Source: an uncultured Fibrobacter sp.
GTDB taxonomy: Bacteria; Fibrobacterota; Fibrobacteria; Fibrobacterales; Fibrobacteraceae
Length of the DNA: 64,000 bases
NCBI GenBank assembly: GCA_934700345.1
Contig: CAKUXP010000008.1
Coordinates: 33,909 to 97,908 of the forward strand
Direction of reading: 5' to 3'
The notes beneath the pieces were generated by a model that was not told where the DNA came from, did not search any database, and saw only the letters and a program-made list of their open reading frames with translations. This document shows positions 25,250 to 33,978 of this stretch, one piece after another. Position numbers and translations under genes: made by a program. Numbering within the stretch: position 1 is the stretch's first letter; every line of letters starts with the position of its first letter.

Positions 25250-26014
25250 TCAAAGAACAAGTTCGCTCGCAAAAGCCACTTCACCCTTTTTCTTTCCGAC
25301 GACGACATGCCGATTTTCGCCTGTTTTCGCCAAATAGATTTCGACTGTTTCACCGAGCAGCAACTCTTTCGAATAATTTATGCGAAATTCAATTAACGGA
25401 CGTTCAGCAAGTTCCGCCGGCAGGGAATTTACGATAAAGGCTCCGTAAAAGGCATTGTCCGTGTGATTGTTTCCGTCGAGATGCGAACGCATGATTTTCT
25501 CTTCGCCGATTTTTTCGAGCGCATCCGGCACGAGAATCTTCCCGCAGGAAAGCCCGTCCGAGTCAAACGGCACCGTGTTCAATTTTCGAAACGGAAGAAT
25601 CGCCTTGACCGGGAGGATTTTCCGAGTGCGGAAATCGGTGAGAAGCCACTTGGAAAGCCCCGACACCAGAAGTTCCCCGCGTTCGCTCTTGACTTTGTAA
25701 TCGCGCACAAACTGCCACGATTCCGCCTTCCATTCGGTCGTCACCCATTCGACGCGTTCGTTGATCTTCGGCATCCGATGGAAGCGAAAGGCCGACCGCG
25801 CAAGGACCCGCGCAAAGCCGTGCTCCACGAGAAAAGGCATCGACGTCCCGCGATGGAAAATGTCCTCCGAGGAAATGTCCGTCGTCTTGCGCAAGAAATC
25901 GAACAGGCTGAGCGTTCCGTCCGGACCGCATTCCGTATAGGCCACGCGGCTTTCGATATGAAAGGTAAAGCCGTCGTCATCGTAACGGCGGGAAAATGTT
26001 TCGCAAAAAGGCAT
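25250..26014 (-). CDS. Acyl-ACP thioesterase
   Basis: A 254-residue double-hotdog protein of the acyl-ACP thioesterase family. The first hotdog holds FHIESRVAYTECGPDGTLSL; the second ends with the signature HLDGNNHTDNAFYGAFI, whose Asp, Asn and His are the active-site residues, and RINYSKELLLGETVEI. It releases free fatty acids from ACP, which the acyl-CoA synthetase two genes on could then activate. First gene of the minus-strand lipid operon. Its first 30 codons and upstream region are duplicated at 27300-27489. Confidence 0.87.
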   Translation of the reverse strand: MPFCETFSRRYDDDGFTFHIESRVAYTECGPDGTLSLFDFLRKTTDISSEDIFHRGTSMPFLVEHGFARVLARSAFRFHRMPKINERVEWVTTEWKAESWQFVRDYKVKSERGELLVSGLSKWLLTDFRTRKILPVKAILPFRKLNTVPFDSDGLSCGKILVPDALEKIGEEKIMRSHLDGNNHTDNAFYGAFIVNSLPAELAERPLIEFRINYSKELLLGETVEIYLAKTGENRHVVVGKKKGEVAFASELVL

Positions 26015-26116
26015 AAGGGAAATCTAGAAAATCCGAATTTCCATAATGGAGACTTTAAAAAGACGATTTTTTTCCAAAATCCCTTGACAGAGCTTTTTTT
26101 TTACTTACATATAAGA
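25926..26116. repeat. Direct repeat, copy 1: thioesterase 5' end plus divergent promoter
   Basis: Bases 25959-26116 match 27333-27489 except for one T in a T tract; the 33 bases before that match less well (about six differences). Copy 1 keeps the intact thioesterase gene. Confidence 0.9.
26084..26115 (+). promoter_or_regulatory. Promoter within repeat copy 1
   Basis: TTGACA at 26084-26089 is followed by a T9 tract and TACATATAAG; the -10 may be TACATA (16-bp spacer) or TATAAG (20-bp). It faces the small YNEKGQ-repeat gene. Confidence 0.5.
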
Positions 26117-26171
26117 CAGTTGCCTGTTTGGGCGACTGAAAACAACGAGCTATGCTCAAAGGAAAATACTT

Positions 26172-26354
26172 ATGATCGGAAGCGCACTTCAAAAAGGTTC
26201 CACCGTCTATGTTTATAACGAAAAAGGACAAATACTATACACGAAATCAGGCGAACTTGCCGGCTATACAGGCTCAAGCGTCTCGATTAAAAACGGCAGA
26301 ACCCTTTACACATACAATGAAAAGGGACAAATGCAATACACAAAATCCGTGTAA
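26172..26354 (+). CDS. Small protein with duplicated YNEKGQ motif
   Basis: A 60-residue protein with AAAGG ten bases upstream of its ATG. It consists of two imperfect repeats, VYVYNEKGQILYTKSG and LYTYNEKGQMQYTKSV, joined by ELAGYTGSSVSIKNGRT, and so probably folds as a short run of beta hairpins. It begins MIGSALQKG and has no signal peptide. Similar tiny repeat proteins occur as accessory genes in host-associated bacteria, as I recall, with no known function. It sits in the AT-rich island next to a toxin-antitoxin pair. Confidence 0.6.
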   Translation: MIGSALQKGSTVYVYNEKGQILYTKSGELAGYTGSSVSIKNGRTLYTYNEKGQMQYTKSV

Positions 26355-26541
26355 CAATTTCTAACGGTCGCCTCTAGACAAGTTCAACCCAATGAGAACT
26401 TTTTAGGGGCGCTTTTAAGAATCACAACCATAAAAGCAAAAAAAAGATTTTTAAAACAAGAACAAGCCAGAAGCCCTAGGTTATAGACTTCACAAACCAT
26501 CTTGATTTTTAGTCGCCCTCGACCAGTAACCAATAAAACGC

Positions 26542-26970
26542 TTACTCTTCGAACCAATTCTCTATTTTTAGCGGAGAGACTTTTGCGATAGGTTCGAAAT
26601 CTTTTGCATTCCGCGTCACAAGGATTAAATCGTTCGCCAAGGCTGTCGCTGCAATCTGAGAGTCGCATATCGGTCTTGGTTGCCCAACCTTGTTGCATTT
26701 GGCAACCACTTCGGCATAATACGCCGCCGCTGTCGCATCATACGGAATGACATCAAATTTCTGCTTTACGATTTCGACATAATCCTTCAATCTGTTTTTT
26801 CGAGAGCCGTCTGGCATGAGTTCAACACCGAAAAGCGCCTCTTGCAAAGTTATTGCCGAGATCGCGCATAATGGCTCAAATCTTTGTATGTTTGTCAAAA
26901 CGTCAGCGTTTGGTTGGGGCTTAGAAAGTTCGGAAATAAGATTGGAATCCAGCAAGAATCTTTTATCCAT
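26542..26970 (-). CDS. vapC: VapC-like PIN-domain toxin ribonuclease
   Basis: A 142-residue PIN-domain protein with the four acidic metal-binding positions: Asp8 (LLDSN), Glu44 (ITLQEALFG), Asp103 (PICDSQIAA) and Asp124 (TRNAKDF). The LVTRNAKDFEPI ending is characteristic of VapC toxins that cleave tRNA or rRNA. It starts one base after the stop of the antitoxin candidate, giving the usual antitoxin-first order. Confidence 0.88.
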   Translation of the reverse strand: MDKRFLLDSNLISELSKPQPNADVLTNIQRFEPLCAISAITLQEALFGVELMPDGSRKNRLKDYVEIVKQKFDVIPYDATAAAYYAEVVAKCNKVGQPRPICDSQIAATALANDLILVTRNAKDFEPIAKVSPLKIENWFEE

Positions 26971-26971
26971 C

Positions 26972-27244
26972 TTACCCCCAAATGTTAGTCTTGTTCGCCT
27001 CGGGATATTCTACAACGCGCCCGGCTTCAAGGTCTTTGGAAAAATCGTCATCCGGCGAACATCCTTGACGCCAGCTTTTTAGTGCATCGAGAAACGATTC
27101 TTTATGACCGAGAGTCTTGTTCATTTCGCGTTCAATATTTCCAAATTTCATTTTCAACTTCAGGTAGAGAACAAACTTCTCCACCTGCGAGATATACTCG
27201 CTAGGCAGGGCTCGAATTTCTTTATTCAAAGCATCCGTAGTCAT
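26972..27244 (-). CDS. VapB-like antitoxin
   Basis: A 90-residue acidic protein directly upstream of the PIN toxin. The start (LNKEIRALPSEYISQVEKFV) resembles DUF2281-type antitoxins, and the C terminus (DDDFSKDLEAGRVVEYPE) looks disordered, as expected for the toxin-wrapping part. It should bind and inhibit VapC and probably represses its own promoter. Identification rests mainly on position and the DUF2281-like start. Confidence 0.75.
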   Translation of the reverse strand: MTTDALNKEIRALPSEYISQVEKFVLYLKLKMKFGNIEREMNKTLGHKESFLDALKSWRQGCSPDDDFSKDLEAGRVVEYPEANKTNIWG

Positions 27245-27299
27245 GATTTTGTCCTCTTTTCTAACAATATATCTTTTTTGAAGAAAAAAGCAAATCTAG

Positions 27300-27388
27300 C
27301 CGCATTCCGTGTAGGACACGCGACTTTCTACGTGAAAGGTAAAGCCGTCGTCATCGTAACGGCGGGAAAATGTTTCGCAAAAAGGCAT
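27300..27388 (-). pseudogene. Fragment of acyl-ACP thioesterase (5' end only)
   Basis: Translating the minus strand from ATG 27388 gives the first 30 residues of the thioesterase, then the similarity stops. Compared with the intact gene the last residues differ (HVESRVSYTECG against HIESRVAYTECG), with further silent changes, so this end looks like a diverged allele rather than a recent exact copy. Confidence 0.8.
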
Positions 27389-27457
27389 AAGGGAAATCTA
27401 GAAAATCCGAATTTCCATAATGGAGACTTTAAAAAGACGATTTTTTTCCAAAATCCC

Positions 27458-27488
27458 TTGACAGAGCTTTTTTTTACTTACATATAAG
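27458..27488 (+). promoter_or_regulatory. Promoter within repeat copy 2
   Basis: The same TTGACA (27458) and CATATAAG arrangement as copy 1, with one T fewer; it faces the FISUMP lipoprotein gene at 27537. Confidence 0.5.
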
Positions 27489-27536
27489 AAAGCTATCCAT
27501 TCGGATGGTAAAAAAAATCAAAGGAAGTCGCCTAAA

Positions 27537-28771
27537 ATGAAAAGCAAGATTTTTCTAACTTTTATGATGACTTACATTTTCCTTGGTTGCGGTAATGAAG
27601 GAAACCCTGCGAATTCTTCCGTTACAAAGAGAATCAAACTCCCTTGCAATTCGGATGGAGTATGTTATTTACCGCCTTTGCCGACAGAGTATGAAGGAAA
27701 CTTGATTTACTGTGCTTATGGGGGGCTCCTACTTTAGTATGCGCAAGAGCATATGATTTATTCGCCGACTCTTTATTAAGCATCCCAAAGTATTTTGAAT
27801 CCTACAAAAACAAGTGCATAAGCTCATTTGACGAAACCTATCAACAAAGCAACTCTATCGGCTCTTACTGTAAAAAACTTTGCAATCTAGCAAATAATAT
27901 ATACTCCTTTTGTTTCCTTGAAGAAAAAGACTCTGCAAAGACAAGTCTTAAAGAAGCTTGCAATAATTTCATCGATCTGGAGTATTGCAAGAAGTCCCCC
28001 GACATATATTACCCCGGCACTTGCCTTGCATGCTTAACCCTAGACAGTTTGAACGACTATAGCCTAAAAAATCAAGTAACATTTGACTGGCTCTATGATT
28101 CTCGGGACGGGCATACTTACCAAACAATCACTTATAAAGGGCTAAATTGGATGGCGGAAAACCTAAACTACGCCTATCTCCAACCAACCGCAGATCTGGA
28201 TTCAAGCAGTTTCTGTTATGACGACGAACCGAAAAACTGTGACAAATATGGACGCTTGTATTTAATGAGCGCCGCTCTGGACAGTGCCGGCCTTTTTACA
28301 AGAGACGCCGCGGGATGCGGAGAAAGGATTCTTTGTTCTTCGGTTTATCTTCCTATACACGGCGTTTGTCCCGCTGGATGGCGTTTACCAAGCGAATCGG
28401 ATCTTGAGAAAATCGCATTTCTTGATCTAAGGCGTCACGAGGAATGGCTTGATTACACCCAAAATTTCCGAACAATGGAGCTTCCGTTCGGAGCGCTTCC
28501 TGCGGGAATTCGCGTTTCCTTGTATAATCCCCAAAAAGCTAGAGGCCAATCTGTTTATGCCGGCAAAGGATACTATACCGGTTTTTGGATTGCGGGCTTT
28601 GTAAACGAAGCATCCGTTGTAAACGGTGGATATCTCGCGCCATTTGTTACAACAGAATGGTCTTACGATTCCTACAAATTTGGTCGTGAGCCGGGTTTTA
28701 TCCCTCAACTTCATAATAGAGAAGATCCTGTACATGAAGGAGCATATTCGATTCGTTGTATAAAAGATTGA
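27537..28771 (+). pseudogene. FISUMP-domain lipoprotein, frameshifted in a G6 tract
   Basis: ATG 27537, preceded by AAAGGAAG, opens a lipoprotein signal peptide (lipobox FLGCG), but that frame stops at 27737. The -1 frame is open from before the G tract at 27720-27725 to 28771 without a stop, and seven G instead of six would join the two halves into about 411 residues. The second half has a Cys-rich middle, then a FISUMP-type domain: YQTITYKGLNWMAENLNYAY, YLPIHGVCPAGWRLPSESDL and a GAYSIRCIKD end. It could be a phase-variable gene, a pseudogene or an assembly error. AT-rich compared with its surroundings. Confidence 0.82.
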
Positions 28772-28816
28772 ATTTAAACCAGATAAAACTACATTCATTG
28801 AAATTATCCATGAATC

Positions 28817-29590
28817 ATGAATAACGAAGAAAACTATAAAAGAGGCTGGTTGAAACGGCACTCTCTAGTTTCAGATAAAATAACCTTGTATAAATTTTTC
28901 CCGTATCATGCAAATTCCCTAGGACCTCTGATTTGTGGCGGGTTATATTTCAGCAAGGCATCTAACTTTAACAATCCGTTTGATTGTAATTTTAAAATGC
29001 TGCCGACAGAATTAGAGCGAAAATTAGGGGTTTCATGGGATGACTCTGTAAAATTATCCCAAAATGTGATTTATCAAATGGGAATCGTCAGCCTAACTCC
29101 TCATTGGAACAACACTTTAATGTGGGCACATTATGCAGACAAGTTTAATGGATTTTGCATCGGATTTGAATTTGATAACCCCTTATACATTCACAGCAAA
29201 ATCGGAGAATCTTTTACAACATATAGAAATCGCGCTTATTAAAAAACAGAATACTGGCTTGACGAGATCATTTACGCAAACCAGGATGCATATCCTACAG
29301 CGGCTTCTTTTCATTTTGACGACATCGAAGAAGAAATGCCGGAAGCCTGTCTTCAGTTCAAGGCATCTGATTGGCGATATGAGAATGAATGCAGACTTTC
29401 CTTTTTAGGTGGTCAAGGAGTTCACCCCGTTCCGGGAATCATAAAGGAAGTTTATTTTGGACTGCGTATGAAAGAGGAAGAAAAACGGGTCTTAGCATCC
29501 ATTACGGCAAAATATAGTCCTGTATTTTATGGCACTCGAAAAAGCGAAACTCATATAAAGATCGATCGCACCGCAATCGTTGGATTTTAA
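28817..29590 (+). pseudogene. DUF2971 protein interrupted by one in-frame stop
   Basis: The N-terminal part has the DUF2971 pattern: LYKFFPYHANSLGPLICGGL, FSKASNFNNPFDCNFKM and WAHYADKFNGFCIGFEF. A TAA at 29240-29242 ends it at 141 residues. The same frame then stays open for 115 codons to 29590 with the family's usual downstream block (LQFKASDWRYENECRLSFL; IIKEVYFGLRMKEEEKRVL). A full-length copy would be about 257 residues. DUF2971 genes often lie in defence or accessory regions, but their function is unknown. The single stop may be a real mutation or a sequence error. Confidence 0.8.
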
Positions 29591-29595
29591 AATAT

Positions 29596-30510
29596 TTAAA
29601 ACCCAACACCCAGATGGAAGAGATGATTCCCTTCCAAGACAGGATTTGACGCGTAGGCGTAATCAAAGCGGATGCGGCCAAAGACAAGTCCGAGGCCTGC
29701 CGAGACGCCGCTTTCCGTTTCGCCGCGATACGCATACCCGACCCGAAACGCAAGGGTCTTTTTATACAGAAGTTCGGAACCAAAGCGCCATTCCGCATCG
29801 TAATCCGCCCGGCGATATGCGTCCGCATGGAGAGCCAAATCGAAAATATCGAGAATGGGGTGCGTTCCCGAAATTCCCGCCGAAAGCGCCATCGGAGCGG
29901 ATTCCTTTTCCGATTCGTATTCGGAAACCCAGCCGAAATTCGTAACGGTCGCACCGAATGTGATGTAGCGATTCAACCGAAAGCTCGCGCCCCCGTCGGC
30001 GAGAAAAGCAATCGCTGTCGCATTGTCGATTGTCTGCGAAGCGAACCGCGCGGAAACCGACCAGTTAAAGACAGAGGGCTTGCTGCCGACGCCTAGCTGG
30101 AGCGCCCACGCCATTGCTCCGTAATCTTCCGTCTTGAAACCTTCCTCGTCGCGACCCTCGATATCACCGTAGCCGAGATATTCCACCGCCGCGCTTGTAT
30201 TCAGATATTTAAAAGGCAGGCCGAAATAGACGGACGTGAGCTTCGCATCGATGCGGTCCGAAAACCGGACGTGTTCAATGCCCGCCTGGGGAACGTCCGA
30301 TGACGCTGTCGCCAAGGGATTCCGGGAAACCTCCGAGAAGCCGTTCGGCATGGCGACGCCCGCTCCGGCAAGAGCCGCCGACCGCGGAGAAGTCGGAAGC
30401 GACAGGAACTTCATCGTCGTCCCACCCTGATCGACATTCCAAAACCTGCCGCCCGCAAAACAGGTCGCGGCGCAGAGGAATGCAAAAAAGGCGGTTCGCT
30501 TGAAGTTCAT
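29596..30510 (-). CDS. PorV/PorQ-family outer membrane protein
   Basis: A 304-residue protein with a signal peptide (1-19) and the PorV/PorQ start FLSLPTSPRSAALAGAGVAM, followed by FadL-like barrel strands throughout and a C-terminal strand ending in Phe (HLFHLGVGF). In Bacteroidetes these proteins are the outer-membrane shuttle or attachment components of type IX secretion. Several proteins in this window carry sorting-tail-like ends, so this may handle such cargo. Single gene, separated from the island by six bases. Confidence 0.8.
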   Translation of the reverse strand: MNFKRTAFFAFLCAATCFAGGRFWNVDQGGTTMKFLSLPTSPRSAALAGAGVAMPNGFSEVSRNPLATASSDVPQAGIEHVRFSDRIDAKLTSVYFGLPFKYLNTSAAVEYLGYGDIEGRDEEGFKTEDYGAMAWALQLGVGSKPSVFNWSVSARFASQTIDNATAIAFLADGGASFRLNRYITFGATVTNFGWVSEYESEKESAPMALSAGISGTHPILDIFDLALHADAYRRADYDAEWRFGSELLYKKTLAFRVGYAYRGETESGVSAGLGLVFGRIRFDYAYASNPVLEGNHLFHLGVGF

Positions 30511-30549
30511 GGCGTAAACATATAAAATTAAAACGGGCGACGTGGAATT

Positions 30550-32010
30550 CTACGCGTTTTTCCATTCCTGCATCACGGCGAGGACCTTTCCCTTGAGTTC
30601 CTCGGCGCGAGCTGCGGAATCGCATTCCACGTAGCAGCGGAGTTCCGGAGCGTTTCCGCTCGGACGCAAATGGATAATGTCGTCGCGGTCAAAAGTCATC
30701 CGGTAGCCGTCCGTCATGTCGGTTGAGACGATTTTTCCGGCAAGTTTTCCAAAATAGGTTTCGCCCAGATTTTTTTCGGCGATCTCAGCGACTTTCGCCC
30801 GGCTTTTTTCGGTGGGAAATTCTTTAACCCGATCACTTGCGGTGAAGCGTTTCGGCAAGGACTTGAACAGGTCTTCTACGCCGAGCTTCTGCGCACGGGC
30901 TGCGGCGAGAACAGCTATCTGCGGGAGAAGAGCGTCACGCGTCGGGAGAGCCTTCAGGACCTTGCCGTCTAGGGAGATATCCGTTTCGAGCAGGAAGCCG
31001 CCGTTCGCCTCGTAGCCGGCAACCGTTTTTCCGTCGCGTTCAAGCTCCTGCATTCCGGCGATGACGTAGGGGCTTCCGATGCGCGTGCGGAGCGTCTGTT
31101 CAAAAAATTCGCACTTTTCAAGGGCCGTGTTGCAGCTCACCGGCGTCGCAATCCGTTCGATTCCAAGAACCTTTGCCGCAAGGATTCCGAGGACATCTCC
31201 CCGAATCCACTTGCCCGTCGCATCGGCAAAAAGCGGGCGGTCGCTGTCACCGTCTGTGCTGACAATCGCGTCGAGGCCCTGTTTCGCCCATTCCGCTCCA
31301 AGCTTCACATCTTCCGGACGGACCGCTTCCGTATCGACCGGGACAAAGACTTCGGAACGTCCGAGAACAACGACAAACGTCCCGAGTCTTTTCAAAATTT
31401 CCGTGATAATATCGCGCCCGACAGCCGAATGCTGGTACATGCCGACGGTCAATCCGGACAAGGAATTTTCCCCGAAGAAATCCAGATAGCGCCGTTTATA
31501 GTTTTCACAGGCTTCAGGATTTTCGCTCGGCAATTCGACGGGATTTTTGAGCATTCCGTCATCGCCGAATTTCGAAGCGTCCAGTTCAAAACTTTCGGAG
31601 CGGATTCCGGATTCATCCTTTTTGGAAATTTCCCCTCTCGGATGGTTGAACTTGATGCCGTTCCGGTCTGCGGGAATATGGCTTCCCGTTACCATGATCG
31701 TCGGAAGCGACTTTTCGATTCCGTAGAGCGCAATCGCCGGGCTGGGAATCCGACCGCTGTAAATGACTTTCCAGCCCGAATCCTCCGCCGCCGTCGCAAT
31801 GGCCCGGAGAATCCTTCCCGTACTCGGGCGCAAGTCGCCTGCAATCGCGACAGCCTTTTCCGATGGGTAATTTTTTTCACAATACGCAAGGAACGCATAC
31901 GTGTAGCTGTAGCAGACCAAATCGGTCATCTGGGAAACGAGCCCGCGGGCGCCGCTCGTTCCAAAGCCAACGCCGCTCGAAGTCATCATGTCGTTTACGG
32001 AAATTTTCAT
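30550..32010 (-). CDS. Phosphomannomutase/phosphoglucomutase family protein
   Basis: A 486-residue alpha-D-phosphohexomutase with all four loops: VTGSHIPADRNGIKFN (phospho-serine loop), DGDSDRPLFAD (metal loop), GYEANGGFLLE (sugar loop) and RPSGNAPELRCYVE (phosphate loop). The Ser loop has GSH instead of the usual ASH. It interconverts hexose 1- and 6-phosphates, feeding nucleotide-sugar and envelope polysaccharide synthesis. Whether mannose or glucose is preferred cannot be told. Confidence 0.9.
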   Translation of the reverse strand: MKISVNDMMTSSGVGFGTSGARGLVSQMTDLVCYSYTYAFLAYCEKNYPSEKAVAIAGDLRPSTGRILRAIATAAEDSGWKVIYSGRIPSPAIALYGIEKSLPTIMVTGSHIPADRNGIKFNHPRGEISKKDESGIRSESFELDASKFGDDGMLKNPVELPSENPEACENYKRRYLDFFGENSLSGLTVGMYQHSAVGRDIITEILKRLGTFVVVLGRSEVFVPVDTEAVRPEDVKLGAEWAKQGLDAIVSTDGDSDRPLFADATGKWIRGDVLGILAAKVLGIERIATPVSCNTALEKCEFFEQTLRTRIGSPYVIAGMQELERDGKTVAGYEANGGFLLETDISLDGKVLKALPTRDALLPQIAVLAAARAQKLGVEDLFKSLPKRFTASDRVKEFPTEKSRAKVAEIAEKNLGETYFGKLAGKIVSTDMTDGYRMTFDRDDIIHLRPSGNAPELRCYVECDSAARAEELKGKVLAVMQEWKNA

Positions 32011-32035
32011 ACGGGTAAATATAGTATTCGACGTT

Positions 32036-32455
32036 TAGTGGGAAAAAATTGAATTTGCAAAGATTATCCGGGTCAATCCCGGTGTTCAGAACTTAGTGAG
32101 TAGAACTTAGAGCTTAGAACAGTGGACGTCTAGGCTTAGCGATTAGCAATTAGCGATGAGCAATGAGCAATTAGTCGGCGGAGCGAACTGCTTCTGTTCC
32201 GCGTCATTCTGAAGCGACCGAAGTGAGTGGCCCGCCTGCTGCGGACAGGGACAATCCATCCTGCAGTCTCATTCCATTACGGTACGATGTCATTCTCGTG
32301 CACCGACTGAGATTATTGGGTCAAGCCCGGCACAGTTAAAGCGAAATTGCCAGCGAATGACGTCGAAAGTAAAAGTTCGCTTAGACGTCCCTCGTCCCGC
32401 TTCCCTTTCCACAGACAAATTCATATTTTAAAAGCAATTCATCCCAAGAGGTCGT
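32036..32455. repeat. Intergenic region with TTAG-type repeats and a GTCATTCTGA-type element
   Basis: No gene is visible in these 420 bases. 32085-32175 is built of TTAG-ending words (gaacttag, gcttag, gattag, gcaattag) and contains gcaatgagcaattag (32160-32174), which recurs at 37589-37603 and 54381-54395. 32203-32230 is a gtcattctgaag-type element resembling a repeat common between genes in several phyla. The last 40 bases carry the start region of the SIMPL gene. Confidence 0.6.
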
Positions 32456-33190
32456 ATGAAATTTCTCATCGGATTCATCTCCCTTTGCCTAACCGTTATC
32501 GCCATCGTCTATATCGTCCATGCGCCGAAATCCCCGCGCGAAGCTCCCGAAAGATTCGGGATTTTGACCGTTTCGGCGTCGCATTCAAAAAGTTTCAGCC
32601 CGACAAACATCCGGTACGCTCTGCGGTTTGAAAAACGCGGAACGGAAAAAGGTGCGCTCATCGAAGCGAACCATAAGGCAAGCGCCGAACTCGTCGAATT
32701 TGTCAAGACGCTCAATATTCCGACGGACAGCGTCTCCGTCAAGCAGTTCTCGCTCGAAAAGGCGTGGAAGTGGGAAAACAACAAGCGAATTTCCGACGGA
32801 TTTGAAATTTCGCAGAATATCTCCGTAAACATGCCCGACCCGGCAAAAGTTTCGGAATTTATCGAAGGGATCGCCATGATCCAGGATTTGGAAATCATCC
32901 AATCGACGCCTGAACTTTCATCCGCTACCGAAAAGAAAAACGACGTCTATCGCGCCGCGGTAAAAGAAGCGACCGAAAAGGCGAAAACCCTCGCCGAAGC
33001 ATCCGGCAAGAATCTCGGAAAAGTGCTGTCCATCAGCGACGAAAATTCCTCGGTGAATTCTTTTGAAAACGCGGTCTATTACGAAGGCGCAGTTGCGCTT
33101 GGCGGCGCACGGAAAATGGGAAAATTTGCCATGCCGGAACAGAAGATCGAAATCGGCGCCAGCGTGACGATGAAATTCAACCTGAAGTAA
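32456..33190 (+). CDS. SIMPL-domain (DUF541) protein
   Basis: A 244-residue protein with one N-terminal membrane helix or uncleaved signal (2-22) and a SIMPL domain: FGILTVSASHSKSFSP, then ISQNISVNMPDPAKVSEFI and the C-terminal KIEIGASVTMKFNLK. The ATG has AAGAGG a few bases upstream. SIMPL proteins are envelope proteins of uncertain role, some linked to stress tolerance. It ends five bases before the convergent rsmA gene. Confidence 0.85.
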   Translation: MKFLIGFISLCLTVIAIVYIVHAPKSPREAPERFGILTVSASHSKSFSPTNIRYALRFEKRGTEKGALIEANHKASAELVEFVKTLNIPTDSVSVKQFSLEKAWKWENNKRISDGFEISQNISVNMPDPAKVSEFIEGIAMIQDLEIIQSTPELSSATEKKNDVYRAAVKEATEKAKTLAEASGKNLGKVLSISDENSSVNSFENAVYYEGAVALGGARKMGKFAMPEQKIEIGASVTMKFNLK

Positions 33191-33195
33191 GGACG

Positions 33196-33978
33196 CTAAT
33201 TTTCCAGCAGCATTCCGTACAAAAGAAGCAGTTCTTCCGGAGAAAGTTCCTCGGCGCGAGCATTCGGAGAAAGTCCGGAACGCTCTAGCGCCTTTAAAAC
33301 CTTTGCTTTTTCGAAACGCGCGGAAAGGGAATTCGTGATGACTTTCCGCTTTTGGGAAAACGCACTCTGCACAAATTCAAAAAATTCCGGTGGAGCTTCA
33401 AGCGGGTCGGGACGCGGAGAAAAGAGGACCGTTGCGCTCTGGACATTCGGACGAGGCGTGAAATGCTCCGGACCGATTTTCCGGACGATTTTCCCGGTCG
33501 CATGGGCGCGGATCCAGACCGAAAGACTGCCATAGCTTCTTGTATGCGGTTCCGCACAGAAACGCTCGGCGACTTCGAGCTGGACCATACACATAAACCC
33601 GAGCGTCTTTTTCAAGAGCGGCATGACATTCGCGACAATTCCCGTCGATATGTTATACGGCAAGTTCCCGGCAAGCCAAGGCCTTGGATTCGAAAGGAGC
33701 CATTCATCCATCGGGAATTTCAAAATGTCCTGGTTTAAAACCCGAAAGTTCGGATTTCCAGAAAACTTTTCCCGTAGAAATGCGACACATTCTTCATCGA
33801 CTTCGACCGCCGTGACGGGAACGTCCCGAGCGAGCAGATGTTCCGTAAGCGCTCCGTGTCCCGGACCGATTTCCAGAATAGAAGCTCCCTCTTCGAGCGG
33901 GATGTCCGATGCGATGAGGCTTGCGGTTTCCGCATCCAGGAAGTTTTGCCCAAAGCGGCGACGACGGTCTCTGTCCAT
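33196..33978 (-). CDS. rsmA: 16S rRNA (adenine-N6,N6)-dimethyltransferase RsmA/KsgA
   Basis: A 260-residue methyltransferase: RRRFGQNFLDAE, SAM motif ILEIGPGHGALTEHLL, VEVDEECVAFLRE, and the catalytic motif LAGNLPYNISTGIVANVM (NLPY). It dimethylates two adjacent adenines near the 3' end of 16S rRNA during 30S maturation. The second half is the usual helical domain (FSQKRKVITNSLSARF). Confidence 0.95.
   Translation of the reverse strand: MDRDRRRRFGQNFLDAETASLIASDIPLEEGASILEIGPGHGALTEHLLARDVPVTAVEVDEECVAFLREKFSGNPNFRVLNQDILKFPMDEWLLSNPRPWLAGNLPYNISTGIVANVMPLLKKTLGFMCMVQLEVAERFCAEPHTRSYGSLSVWIRAHATGKIVRKIGPEHFTPRPNVQSATVLFSPRPDPLEAPPEFFEFVQSAFSQKRKVITNSLSARFEKAKVLKALERSGLSPNARAEELSPEELLLLYGMLLEN

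Larger units (their letters stand above)
27300..27489. repeat. Direct repeat, copy 2: thioesterase 5' end plus divergent promoter
   Basis: Partner of 25926-26116, offset by 1374 bases (1373 after the T tract). The two copies flank the YNEKGQ protein and the VapBC pair. Confidence 0.9.

Noticed and set aside
28049..28771. FISUMP domain as an independent gene starting at TTG 28049
   Set aside because: The same frame is open far upstream and continues the lipoprotein after the G6 tract; no ribosome-binding site precedes the TTG.
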